Below are positions 45,083-59,131 of a stretch of 64,000 nt of DNA, one piece after another. A program made the translations under genes and the position numbers. The notes beneath the pieces are model-generated. The model was not told the origin of the DNA, searched no databases, and saw nothing but the letters and a program-made list of their open reading frames with translations. Source of the DNA: Pyricularia pennisetigena. Lineage: Eukaryota > Ascomycota > Sordariomycetes > Magnaporthales > Pyriculariaceae. The stretch's first letter is position 1. The number at the start of each line of letters is the position of its first letter. The stretch lies in contig NW_021940918.1 of NCBI RefSeq assembly GCF_004337985.1, forward strand, positions 930,001 to 994,000. Reading direction: 5' to 3'.

Positions 45083-47995
45083 TTTTTTTCTTCTTGTACT
45101 TTTGTGTTTATTGGAAGAAAAAGTAAGCAAAGAGAAATTCCTGGAATATTTCTTCTATAATTTCTATTCCTTTTCCGTTTCTTTTTCAAATGGCCTGCGA
45201 GATAATATAGCAGGATGGACTCAGGCTCGAAAACTCGTGATCTGATGCGACAGGAAATTTTGCGAGTCGCTTACATAAACACTTTGCATCTGCAGCGCCC
45301 CACTGCAAAGACGAATGCTGCGCACGGCAGCGAAAAGATAACAAGTTAGGTCCTGGTAACCAACAAGCCAGGTATTGTATACTGCTTGCAACTGTACAGT
45401 GACTGTTTTATTATTCTGTTCATGCCTTTGCACAAATTGACGACGAAAGTGGCCGAAAAGTGTCCGAGATATCAAACCTTGTTTGGTGATACCAAGAGCA
45501 TCACTTACCTTGTACATATGGCATTTCAGGCTTTAACTCAGACACTGAAATGACCTTTTGTAATGGCTGGCTGCGAGATGTTCATAAGTGTTGACTGAGC
45601 TCAAGCCTAAATAGGAATCCCTCAAGGTTGGCCTGGCAGAGTTTTTTCCCCGTTTGACAGACACTTCTGGCAGGATCAATAAGGGGATTACTGTCGGGCA
45701 GCATGCCTGAGCCGTTAAGGTGGATAAGTAGATCCTTGATCCATGCAACTCCACAGCATTTTGTGTGAGTGTTAAGTATCGACTGCGAAGTGGTCATCAA
45801 AGTAACAAACATAGCCACCTCGATAATGAAGACACCATAACGGCGAGGGGCTTTCGGTACGTCACGTATCACGGTGGGCGGCCTGGCCTGTATTCTACCG
45901 TCGGTTGCTCCACCCCAGCGTCCAGGCAACGATTCAAGAACGGCAGGGGCTTCAATCATCAGTTTGGAGATGCCCAATCACACAGTCTTGCAACTGCGGA
46001 TAATAACCCTAAAGATCGAACCGGCAGTACAATTGCAGGGATGGACATTTTGTGGTACCGGGGATCATCGTATACGCACGAATAGGAACTCAGTTAATAA
46101 ACGTACCGAGCTCTTGAAGACTGAGGCATAAAAGATTGCATGGGTTTTCAAGCAAGTCATCATTGACTATGCGTTTCTGTGACCAGATCGGCCGGTTTGA
46201 GAGCTATGTAGTGCATCAAACAACTGTCGTTAGTAGCTACTAAACCCCAAGCATCTCTTCTTTTGGACATGCTAGGAACACAGTATGTAGGTACACGATC
46301 GCCGAAGCCGTTCGCCGAACCCTACGACCAAATCCAACCAGGCAAAAGCATTCGGAGCAAACCTCATACTCATAGATTATGCCGCTTCGTTAGCATGTTT
46401 CCCAGCCTTGTCTGCAACACCCCAGACTGCCTGTAGCCCTTTCGCTTTCATATTTTACTGCGTGCATCCCACATGCCTTTAAAGGATCGATGCAACATTG
46501 GCGTTGGGCTTGGTGTTTTTGGTCTGGAAAGGCAATGAAGAATCCCTTTTTCCACATGAGTACGTAGTACGCCGTGACCAATAAGAACCCCCCCTTGTAG
46601 GTTCGTTTCCTTGACAGCGGAGGGTCGAACAAAAGAGAAAGGTGGAGCCGGGTGTCAGTACGTGGTAGATGCTTGTACAGTAGACAAAAAAGTCCCGTCC
46701 ATACGGGGGGACGGGGTACATGACCAATAGCGGCCAATCTGGGGTGACAGACGCCCTTTGGATCCCCCGACATCACCCTGGGACCATGCTCACTCAACCA
46801 CGCCGCACGCAACAATCTACCCTAATCAATGCCAGGCTGGGCTGACATGCCCCGGGAACTGGCGGTAACCTTCGCGATGTATCCGTACCTATAAACCTAC
46901 CTGACCTACTCATCTCAGCTCATCAACGGAAGGTGGCCACCCGCCTGGGCCCAATCAACCCGTCCTGCGCTGCGCTGTCTTTGTTTGGTACCGTACAGTA
47001 CCGTGCAGCTTCTGCAGGCGGATAGGAGGTGGTTTAAAAAAAAAAAAAAGCCAAATGTGGCAACACCAAGGTGCGAGGGTGAGAACATCTCACAATGAGC
47101 TCACAACAATACAGCAGTGGTAAACGAATATGGTCATATCATCCAGATCTCGTCAGCACGATTCCAGCGTCGTCAGCATAATGTTATTGGCTTGAAGCAT
47201 GCGCGATTGTGTGTCTTTGTAAGAGTATGTATGCCCTTACAACTTCTTAACTCCGAATTTCGCTTCCGGTTCAATATTTTCTCTCTTTTCAGATTTTGTC
47301 TGCCTGATTTTATTACCAATCAACCAACCCACAGCTACGACCACAGCTACGGTACATCGTCTGTCTTTGCACTTCATACCCCCTTGGCCCTGATTTGCTC
47401 GTCATCCTCCACTCTTAGCTTTGCCGTATCCAGGGGTAGGGGACTTGTCCTCCTCCAGGGTCCCGGCAGCCCAGGACTTTTACCCGCGTGAGATCCACTT
47501 ACAAGGCACATTGGCATCATCGCCATCTTGTCTGCTTGCATCGTACCAGTCTAACTATGCAGGGCGATTTTCGCCAACGAGAGTAGCAACCAACACAATC
47601 CTCTGACCCCTCAAATCACACGTACATTCTGGGATGGCCACTGGCCTGAAAGTTGGCTGGACCCCACACATTTACACCAGCTTCTAAGTTGATTGTTAAG
47701 TAACAGTGACTTGTCATTTCTGCACTTAGCACGGTATTATCTATCTTACTCGCTATATTTGATTTAAGGTTCTTCTTCATTTCTTTCTGCGCCCCTGTCA
47801 GCTGCAGGTACTTGGACTGCTATTCTCATCCAACGGTTCGCTTTATCTTTTGCCGCCCACTCGACTTACCCACGCCCTTTTGTTCACCAGACTGTTTTAA
47901 CGGCGCTCGGAGGAACTCGTCAATAAGCAAAGGTCTTCCCCTCTTTTCTTCCCCTTTCTCTTTGTTTCTCTCTTTAAACTCCGCAGCAGTTTGAG
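45083..47995. other. Large non-coding region (2.9 kb) upstream of the Zn2Cys6 regulator
   Basis: Lies between rpc19 and the regulator at 47996. The short open frames show no domain, signal peptide or codon character. There is a 12-nt A run near 47037, and the last 250 bp (about 47740-47990) are C/T-rich, fitting a core promoter and long 5' leader. It is the largest gap next to a regulatory gene in the window. Confidence 0.55.
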
Positions 47996-50550
47996 ATGTC
48001 ATCTTCGACAGACTCAGTAAAACGTAATCCCGCCGTCCCTTCAGGTAGAAAGGGTTCGGCCAAGGTTAGGTCAGGGTGTATAACATGCAAGTGAGTCAAG
48101 GCCTGTCGACATGTTTAGTGCCCAGAAGACTACGGCTGGGTTACTGATACTTTGCCCACTTCAGAGCCCGGAAAGTCAAGTGTGACGAAGGCAAGCCTTC
48201 GTGTCTGCGATGTATAAAATCTGGTCGCAGCTGCGATGGCTACCTCGACCCGAACGTCATGGCGTCCCGCCGCAAGTCCAACAAGAATAAACCAGCAGAT
48301 ACCAACACCGGTCCTTCATCGTCCTTTTCCACGCTCCTCGATGGCGCATTGCCCGAGGAGAAGCGTTCTTTCCACTTCTTCCAGCATGTCACCGCTCCGA
48401 GCCTCGCAGGAGATCTCGATGCCAACTTTTGGAAGGTCTTGGTCTTGCAAGTTTGCCAGACCGAGCCAGCCGTACGCCATGCCGTCTTGGCTGTGAGCGG
48501 CCTGCACGAGTACCTCGCCTCCAAACGCGGCTGTTCAACCTTGAAGAATGCAGGGCATTTCAAAACGACAGAACTCATGAGTTCTGAGCCACAGCACTCC
48601 TTTGCACTTCATCAGTACAACAAGGCGATCGCATGTCTCATCGGCCAAATGAAAGATACCACGTCCAGGCCACTAGCACCCTTACTGACCTGTGTCTTGT
48701 TCGTCTGCCTCGAGTTTATGCACGGTAAAGACAAAGAATCACTTATTCACCTGGAGCAAGGACGACAGCTACTCGGCAAGCTTGACCAACGGGCCGACTC
48801 GAAAGATCCTGAAATCGACATTGTCAAGCGACATCTTGTGCCCCTATATCTCCGGCTCAGCCTGACCGCATTCTTGTTTGGCGGCAAGCCTGTGCCAATA
48901 CCGCATAGTTTGAAGTCGCTGAAGGAAGTCCCTGCCACGTTTGAATCAGTACAGGAAATACGATTCTCGCTATACGATTTTATAGATGAGGTGTTACGCT
49001 ATTTACAGAGGGCGAGGATGGCAAGATACGACCCGGGCACGGCATCAGAGACTCTTGCGGAGCTTGGGCGAGAAAAAGAGGATCTGCTTCAACGTCTGGG
49101 CAAGCTCGGTATGGCTTTCGCGCTGTACCAGGCCAGCAAGCCCTCGCAAGTCAGCGAAGTCAACGCGGCTGTGTTCCAGATGTACCTACATACCATGAAG
49201 ATATGGGTTTCGACGGCGCTGAGTAACACCGAAGCCTGCTTCGATGCTCACCTTCGATCGTTTTCCGCAATAATACCCCATGCCGCCACAATCCTCAACC
49301 ACTCGAACGAACCGCCCGCCCAGCTCTCTCTCCTAAGCAGAAATCGATTGATGCAGGAACGACTGGGAGAAAGAGGTTTACCGAAGCGCCAGAAATCCAT
49401 GTTCACCTTTGAGACATATGTCATCCCGGTCCTCTACTACGTCGCGACCAAGTGCCGACATCCGTTGATACGGCACTCGGCACTGGACCTTTTGAAACAG
49501 CACCCAAACAGGCGGGAAAACCTGTGGCACGCCAAAAAGATGGCTGCCATCGCTGAGCATGTCGTCCGGGTCGAGGAGAAGTCGGCTGCAGAGAGCGAGC
49601 CGGGGTCCCCCACCGGCCAACACAACCTCGGGAACGAATCTGATACCTTCATGCCGTTCCATCCGCCTGTGCTGCTAGTGCCTAGAGACGACGGCTCCCA
49701 GACGTCCGAGTCGGCCGCCGGCTACGGGGATATGATGTCACCATCCGACCCCTTTGTCTCAGCTCAGATGTTACCCGCCGGCCTGGAATCGTCCTCTCCA
49801 GCCAGCGACGACTTCATGGGCCAGAGCGTGAAAAACAATCACGCGCCGCAGCAGCAACCCATCATCCATATGCAAAACAGAGCCATGATGGGGCTCGACA
49901 GACACGCACTGCCCGTCGAACCGACCATGATGCCGGCCCTGAGGCTAGATGTAGACAGCGGCTTCAGCACAGAGGCGTCTTACATGTCACAAACAGAATT
50001 CGCCGTCCTTTCAGGCCTTGACGGCAGCAGCCACAGCCGTAACGTCGCTGACCTGAGCGGCACGACCGAGACGCTCAGCTTCCTGGCCCCGGCGCAACAA
50101 CAACCACTGCAGCACCTGCACAGCGTGCCTCCTTCCCGTACACCTTCCGTCGTCAGCCGCGGGAGCCACAGCCAAGCGGAGGACTGGCCGTACGGCTACG
50201 AGCGGTACCGGCCGCAGCAGCACCGGACAGCATCCACATCGAGCGGCTCCGACTCGTCCGGCGGCTCGCCGGAGATGCAGGCCCTGCTTCGTTTCGAGTC
50301 CGCAGCGCTGGCGGCATCGGGCCACTATGGCGGCTACCGGCAGGGTCTTCTGCAACGGGTGCAGCCGGTGGCGGGGCAGTCTCGGCGGATCGGCAGCCTC
50401 GAGGCGCCATTTGACATACCTGAGCACATGCGTGTTCACGACGTCATCATCAACCTGGAGAAGGACGACGGGAGCTGGCTCACTGTCTTTCGGAAGCTTC
50501 ACGGCCCGGCGGCAGAGTGGGATGTGGTGACAGAGCTTATCGTGGCCTGA
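47996..50550 (+). CDS. Zn2Cys6 transcription factor (Fungal_trans_2 type)
   Basis: Exons 47996-48090 and 48165-50550 give 826 aa; the 74-nt intron falls in phase 2 in Lys32, inside the zinc cluster, a common position in Pezizomycotina. The cluster is C28-x2-C31-x6-C38-x6-C45-x2-C48-x6-C55 (starting CITCKARKVKCDEGKPSC). The middle part, starting SFHFFQHVTAPSLAGDLDAN with AVRHAVLAVSGLHEY, matches the fungal-specific regulatory region of Fungal_trans_2 proteins. The C-terminal 200 residues are Ser/Gln/His-rich and include a WPYGYERYR patch. Target genes are not evident, and no metabolic cluster adjoins it. A 2.9 kb non-coding region precedes it, so regulation of the factor itself may be complex. 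Confidence 0.87.
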
Positions 50551-51223
50551 GGCGAACTTTTATGACAACGGTCTTATGCTGGCTCTGTGGTCCTGTTCTT
50601 CTATTTGTTTGTTGCATATCTTTGAAGGAGCGGGGCACATATTTTGGAATGTTCATTGTCCAAATCTGGGGCCTTGGCTGAGGCGCTTTTTGTTTAAACA
50701 CAATTGTAATTCTGCTGGAGAAGTAGATATCTTGAAAATCTCAACGGCCTACTTGTAAAGTATGAGCCCTAATAAGAAAACAGGTACTGTGATTAGGCTG
50801 ACGATTCGCATCACCTGCGGCCGGTGTCGTAGTAGAATGTTCAAGTGGCTGTATACCAGCTTGAGGCACCGACGGTGCCCCAAATCTGTGACTTTATTGG
50901 CTCTTTAGCAGATATTTACACTGAAAGAACCCCGACCTTGATACCTATTTCAGTCTAGCCCACAATCTCATTGCTGAGCACCATTCAACCTTGGTGCACA
51001 ATGGTGCGTCCAGTGTTACCATACAGCCAGCCACGGGCTGTTTATTTCTTCATGTTATCCCGCTCCAGTTTTGTTGGACCTGTCCACACTGCCGAAATGT
51101 CCACCCACGTATCCGTAAAAACAACTCAAAATACCGTAAGAACAATAGAAAAAGAAAGAAAGAAAAGAAAAGTCCGCATCCTCGTGGGTGGGTGAAGTCC
51201 TCTTGAGTCAAGAACAAAATTAA

Positions 51224-51261
<38 letters not shown>

Positions 51262-51689
51262 GCTCCATCCATAAGACCTCTGCGTGAGAAGTAAGGATTT
51301 GTGGCGGAAAAAGAAACGAAGGATAAAAAAAAAAATCGCAGTGAGATGGTCAACCATTTGTGGCAGTGGGTGGAGTTCTTAGGCCCGTAGCGGGAATATC
51401 GCGGAGCTGTCTCGTTCGGTAGGTCTCTTAGAGTCTGACGATCTGATGGGATTTCGTTCAGTCGTTTGTGCTGTGTCGGTGTCTATAACTGGTGATGGAA
51501 GAACCTGTCTGTCATTAGAGCCACTCAGTCCTGGCCTAAAGGACTACGCAAGCCCGTCATCCACAGTTGCTGGTACACACCCAGCCCAATATCCTTGCTT
51601 CGTTTTTGGGTTAACATCACCAAATAGTCAGGACTAGGTGCATCGCAGCGTGCGCACCATCACACGCACAAGATTCAGCGCGGTTGTAT
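50551..51689. other. Convergent 3' region, transcription factor and pap1
   Basis: A 1.1-kb spacer with a 35-nt poly(A) run (51226-51260). No gene is supported. Confidence 0.6.
51226..51260 (+). repeat. Poly(A) homopolymer, 35 nt
   Basis: Uninterrupted A run in the convergent 3' region. Confidence 0.95.
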
Positions 51690-54189
<2,500 letters not shown>

Positions 54190-54556
54190 CTAACAGTCAA
54201 ACAACTCTCCCAGCCCACCAGATAATAGATGTTTCGTAGTCTACTCAGCTAGCCGTGTTCGTTTGTTGTGCCACGCGAGGAACAAACAAACAGCTGCACT
54301 GAGGGTGGTGGGTGGGTTGAGGAACAAAAGCTCAATTACAAACTGAGCCTTCGCCGCGCAGCTGCACATCCAAGGAAATGGAAACGCGACTGGGGTTGAA
54401 AGCTGACAAGGATTTACAGTGCTGTGCATATTTAGTGTGGCTAGGAGGAACCTTATGGATCCCCAGGCACGGGCCACTGTGCAGCAACCCGGCTTGCCGG
54501 TGCTTGAAACGCGACAGGGCTTTCACGGCAAGGCTTTTAACACTGCAGTAGCAGGG

Positions 54557-54558
<2 letters not shown>

Positions 54559-54598
<40 letters not shown>

Positions 54599-54599
54599 N
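54559..54599 (+). repeat. Poly(T) homopolymer, 40 nt, with an N at its end
   Basis: The run 54559-54598 is followed by the single N at 54599, which suggests the true length was not resolved. Confidence 0.95.
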
Positions 54600-54703
54600 A
54601 CTTGAAGTCCATTCACTCCGGAACCGAACCTGCATAATCGCTAATAGCTTGGCTTAGCTTTCATTGTGCGCCTCAGATGGATCGGACTCTGTGGCTTTCT
54701 TAG

Positions 54704-54722
54704 AAAAAAAAAAAAAAAAAAA
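54704..54722 (+). repeat. Poly(A) homopolymer, 19 nt
   Basis: Uninterrupted A run followed by GAGAGAGAG, in the pap1/tfc4 divergent spacer. Confidence 0.95.
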
Positions 54723-55138
54723 GAGAGAGAGCTTTGAAGTAATAACTCAAAAAAAATTAGGATTGCTTGCGGAGCAACTGGGAGAAAATATGCTCGCATG
54801 AGCAAGTCTTCGTGATTCATTCCACAATTGAAACGAGCTGGGGAATTGTTAGCAGTATACAGAACAAACTGCGGCGGCGCCCAACAACAGCAACAGCAGA
54901 AAAAAGAAGAAAAAAAAATCATCCACCGAGGACCTTTTATTTTTCTTCTTCCGTTTAACCAATTATTACTCCCAATTGCCACAAAAACTCCAGCCCTCCA
55001 TCATTCATCTTTCTTAGTATATCAGCCCTAGCAATCACGAGCTCGGCATAAAATCATCTGTTTCTAACTATGCATCAAGTCTAAAAAGGCAACAGGCCTC
55101 AGAAGACTCTTTCGCTTTGCTTTGATGCCAGTTCCATC

Positions 55139-58100
55139 ATGGATAACCCGTATCCTGAAGAAGCGCTGCTTGACAACCAGCTCATACACCAAGATGAGCA
55201 GCTGGGCCATACTGTTTTTTCAAGAGAAGACTTTGAATATGCGCTAAGAGAGTAAGCCTACCTGGTCTCAGACCTCTGGAGCCTACACCAGACTAATATG
55301 TACTATCATCTAGCTATCAAGATGCTTCTGGCGGGGAAGAAGGGGGTGCCGTTTCTGAGGTATCAGATGCAGACTCGGTGTATCTAGGAGTCCAAGAGCA
55401 GATCAGCAGGGCCCAAGCAGACAGGACTGCGTTTCTTGACACATTTCAGAATCCTCAGGAAGAAGGCAACAAAGACATTTATGATGGCCTTCCAACGAAG
55501 CCGCCCCCGCGTAAAAAGGTCAAGAGGGCGCCAGTGGTGAGGAAAGGACCACCGATCAAAAAAGCTCCTCGTAAGACCAAAGAACTGCCCACCGAGATCA
55601 AGGTGCTCGTCGATGCTGCCACCAATGCATTTATAGCAAATCGCTACGATGAAGCTTTGCAGGCCGCGAGGGAAACCATCCGTCTCAATGCGGAAGTGGC
55701 TCCAGCCTGGGGCATCCTGGCCGCCGTGTACGAAGAGAGAGAAGACTGGCGCCACGCACTCGAGGCCAAACGCATCCAGGCCTCACTAACCAAGAGCGAC
55801 ACGCAGCTTTGGCTTAGTACTGCAGATCTAGCTCTGTGCATGGCAAATGACGCCCATGAGGTGCCTCCCGAAGAAATTGACAAGACTTTGAAAGTAGCTA
55901 TGGACTGCTACAGGAGCGTACTCCAGATCGACAAGACAAACCTTGTTGCTCGCCTGGGCAAAGCCAACATTCTCGCGGATTTGGGACAGTCCAGCAAGGC
56001 CGTTGCTGCTTATCTCGACTATCTCAAACAAAAACCCTACAATCTACGTGTCGTTCGCAGTTTGGCTGAGCACGCTTACAACGCAAGACGGGCGAAGGAG
56101 GCAATCGAAGCCACTGTATCGGCATACGAAGCTTGTATTCAGCAATTCAGGTCAGGGCAGATGCTGGATGACGATCAAGTCCTCGACTGGATTGACGTCC
56201 GCATCTTCATAGAGCTCCTTGCTTCCCTGGAGAAGTACGATGAAGCCGCAAAATGGCTCAAGTCTCTGGCGAGATGGCTCGTAGGCCGCAACGACGACCT
56301 TCTTTGGGACCGGTGCCAGGATGATCGTGAGTGGGACTTGGATGATAATCGAAGGTTGGAATGGGAAGGCTTCTATCAAGGCCAGTTCCTGCCCCAAAGC
56401 TATGGGCATGGCCTGCCTCTAGAGCTCAGGGGCAAGCTTGCTGTGTATCGCTTTAAGACAGATATGGAAGAAGAAGCAATGGTATGCTGCTCCATGATCT
56501 GTAACGTTTGCATGAAAAAGAGAAAGAAAGAAAAATTCCAAAAAAAAAAAAAAATTTCGAAGATACTTCATACTAATGAGATCTTGCAGAGACATCTCAG
56601 GCACATTGACCCAGAAGATGCAGAGATAAGGGGGAAGCTACAATTCACCCCTGACATTGCCAAAGAGGTTGCGGATCAACTGTGCGAAAGCGGGAAACCC
56701 GAGCGAGCCATTTTATACTATGATCTATATCGAGACCTGGTGGGCGAAGCATTGGATGCCGAATACTACGTCAAGCGTGCCAAGTGCCACGTGCAATTGG
56801 CAGATGGGCCAGCGGCTGAGGATTGCTTCATCTACGCTCTCGAAGTAGACGAAGACAACATCGAGGCACGTTATGAGCTGGCAAAGATGTACGAGGAGGC
56901 ACAGGAACGAGACGAAGCTTTCAGGCTGGTTGGTGAAGCCTTGAGCCTGGAGGCTGGGCAGAGTGTCTACGATGGTCTCACGCACCGCTACGTCGTGGAC
57001 AGGGGTAAGATTGTATCCAAGCCGAAAAAGTACCGAACGGGCGCCACGAAGCGAGGCCCAACCACCAGGGCCAAATACCGACCACGGAGACTTATCGGTG
57101 GTGGCAGTGGCGAGTCGGCGCGCAGAAAGTTCGAGGATGAGGTCACGGCACGACTCCGGGAAAGGTACACCGAGTGCCAACGTCTCAAGGCTGAGATGGA
57201 CGCAAACGTGGCCGCAGGTGGCCGCCATGACACCAATGACCCAGTGGTCGCCGAGTGGATGTCGGCCGCCAAGGAGCTGGTGGACGACTTTAGGTCTTTC
57301 AGGGAGTTCTACTCGTGGGAACGATACGTCTCCTCTCTCGGCTACGGCAACTTCTTCAAGGCGGAGGCATCTGCAGACGGGAATGCCGGCGACGAGAGGT
57401 CCAGATCTATTGCCAACATGGCGAAACGACTACATAATAGTAGGATACATGCCCCCTTCTTCATCACCTTGTGAACGCCTACCTGGATACAATGGAACGG
57501 GGAAAGAGATACGCTAACACTGAACCCTCCTCAAAGCTCTCGCTCCTGTCGAGACCGAAGGCGAAGGGGTTGCACCGCAAAAGATCGAGCGCCAAGAACA
57601 TCGTGGTATCCCATTCAACGACTGGCTGGACCTCTTCCTCGAGTACGCCATCTCGCTGGCGCGCCAGCAACGGATCGGCGAGGCGTACGCCGTGTGCCAG
57701 TCGGCGCGGGACTCGATTGTCTACGGCAAGGCCAAAGACAGCTTGATGCTGATCCACCTGGCCTGGGCGTCGTGCGCCGTCCAGGCCGGAGACGAGGAGA
57801 CGTGCGTCGCCATCGCGCGCTACTTTATGATCCACAACCCCTTCGTGACGGACGGCTACAAGATGTTTGCCGCCCTCACGCGCGTCTGCCAGACCTCGCC
57901 CACCTGGTACCAGTCCGGCCCGTCGCAAAAGTTCATGCTCCGCCAGATACGGCAGATGGACGAGATCCTGGCCGCCAAGGCCAAGGAGGAAGAGGGCGGG
58001 TCCGGCGCAGCAAACAATCAAGGATCGCAACCAGCCCCCTCGGCAGAAACGCAGACGGTCGCTACGACGACAGCCGCCGCCACCGCCGCCGCTCCCCCCG

Positions 58101-58630
58101 GCCCTACAGGCGTCGACGCGGTCCTCCTCGTCCTGTACGGGTGCATCCTCTTCGCCTCGACGAGCTACCAGTACGCGCTGGCCTACTTTCTGCGCGCACG
58201 CACCGTCGACCCGGACAACCCGGCCATCAATCTCGTCATAGGCCTCGCCTACATCCACTGGGCGCTCAAGCGGCAGTCGCACAACCGTCAGTACACGCTG
58301 ATGCAGGGCTTCTCGTACATATTCAAGTACTACGAGGACAGGACGCGCGGGGCCGCCGCGCCCGAGGAGCGCCAGGAGGCGCACTACAACGTCGCGCGCA
58401 CCTACCACCTGCTGGGCATCCACGACCTCGCCCTCGAGTACTACCACAAGGTCCTGATCGAGGCCAAAGCCGCCGGGGCCGAGGTGGCCGTGCGAGGCCA
58501 GGCGGGTCCCGCTAGGCGTCGAGAGGATCTCAGTCTCGAGTCTGCCATGAACATCCGGACTTACTGTTTGAGCACAGGGGATTTGGAAGGCGCCAGGGCT
58601 GTTACTGATGAGTGGCTGGTTCTGGAGTAG
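55139..58630 (+). CDS. tfc4: TFIIIC subunit Tfc4/Sfc4 (tau131), TPR protein
   Basis: Assembly subunit of TFIIIC that binds the A-box side of tRNA genes and recruits TFIIIB. Exons 55139-55251, 55314-56481, 56590-57439 and 57537-58630 give 1074 aa with consistent phases (2, 0, 1). The acidic N-terminus starts MDNPYPEEALLDNQLIHQDE. A Lys/Pro/Arg patch (PPPRKKVKRAPVVRKGPP) precedes the TPR arrays: the first has AFIANRYDEALQAARETIRL, and others run through FLEYAISLARQQRIGEAYAV and YALAYFLRARTVDPDNPAIN. The long middle, including HLRHIDPEDAEIRGKLQF, separates the two TPR blocks. Intron 2 (56482-56589) is 108 nt, stop-free and a multiple of three, with a poly(A) stretch inside. The first intron is 62 nt, the third 97 nt (CTAAC branch). 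Confidence 0.9.
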
Positions 58631-59131
58631 ACTGCGAACGGTCGTCACCACGCAACGCAGGCAGCCCCGTAAGTGACGGTTGCTTGCAAGAAAAGGCAAA
58701 ACCAAATGATAGTACAGTTTTCTACTATGGGACTGCCTTCCGATGTCTGTGCCACATTATTAAGTATACAGTAACCAAAGACCGAGACCGAATGGGATGA
58801 TCATATATTGAGTAAATAAATACAGGCCAAAATACCATAGGCCTAGAGCAGACAGAGGAAAGCAAGACAACGGACGGGCCAAGGTGATAATATGCACACA
58901 ATAGAGAAAATAAAATGATGTATCCCTAAATCTTTTTGTTGTAAATTTTTCGTCACTTTAACTGCCTTCGGTCCAGCTGGAATCGCTGGGGTCATCTTCT
59001 GTTTCGTCACTTTCGCTGCTCTCGTCCCAAACGTCCGTCCCGTAAATCCCCTCGCCAAGTTTGGGTGCGACACTGTGTCCGACAGAGTATCTGGTGCGCC
59101 CTGGCCTGATGGGGCTGGAATATCCGGAATC
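58631..59131. other. Convergent 3' region, tfc4 and snf5
   Basis: A 501-bp spacer between two stop codons. No gene or notable repeat. Confidence 0.6.

Noticed and set aside
57479..58705. 408-residue open frame opposite the last tfc4 exon
   Set aside because: A GC-rich antisense shadow of a real, well-supported TPR exon; its Arg/Val/Gly-rich composition follows from the sense codons.
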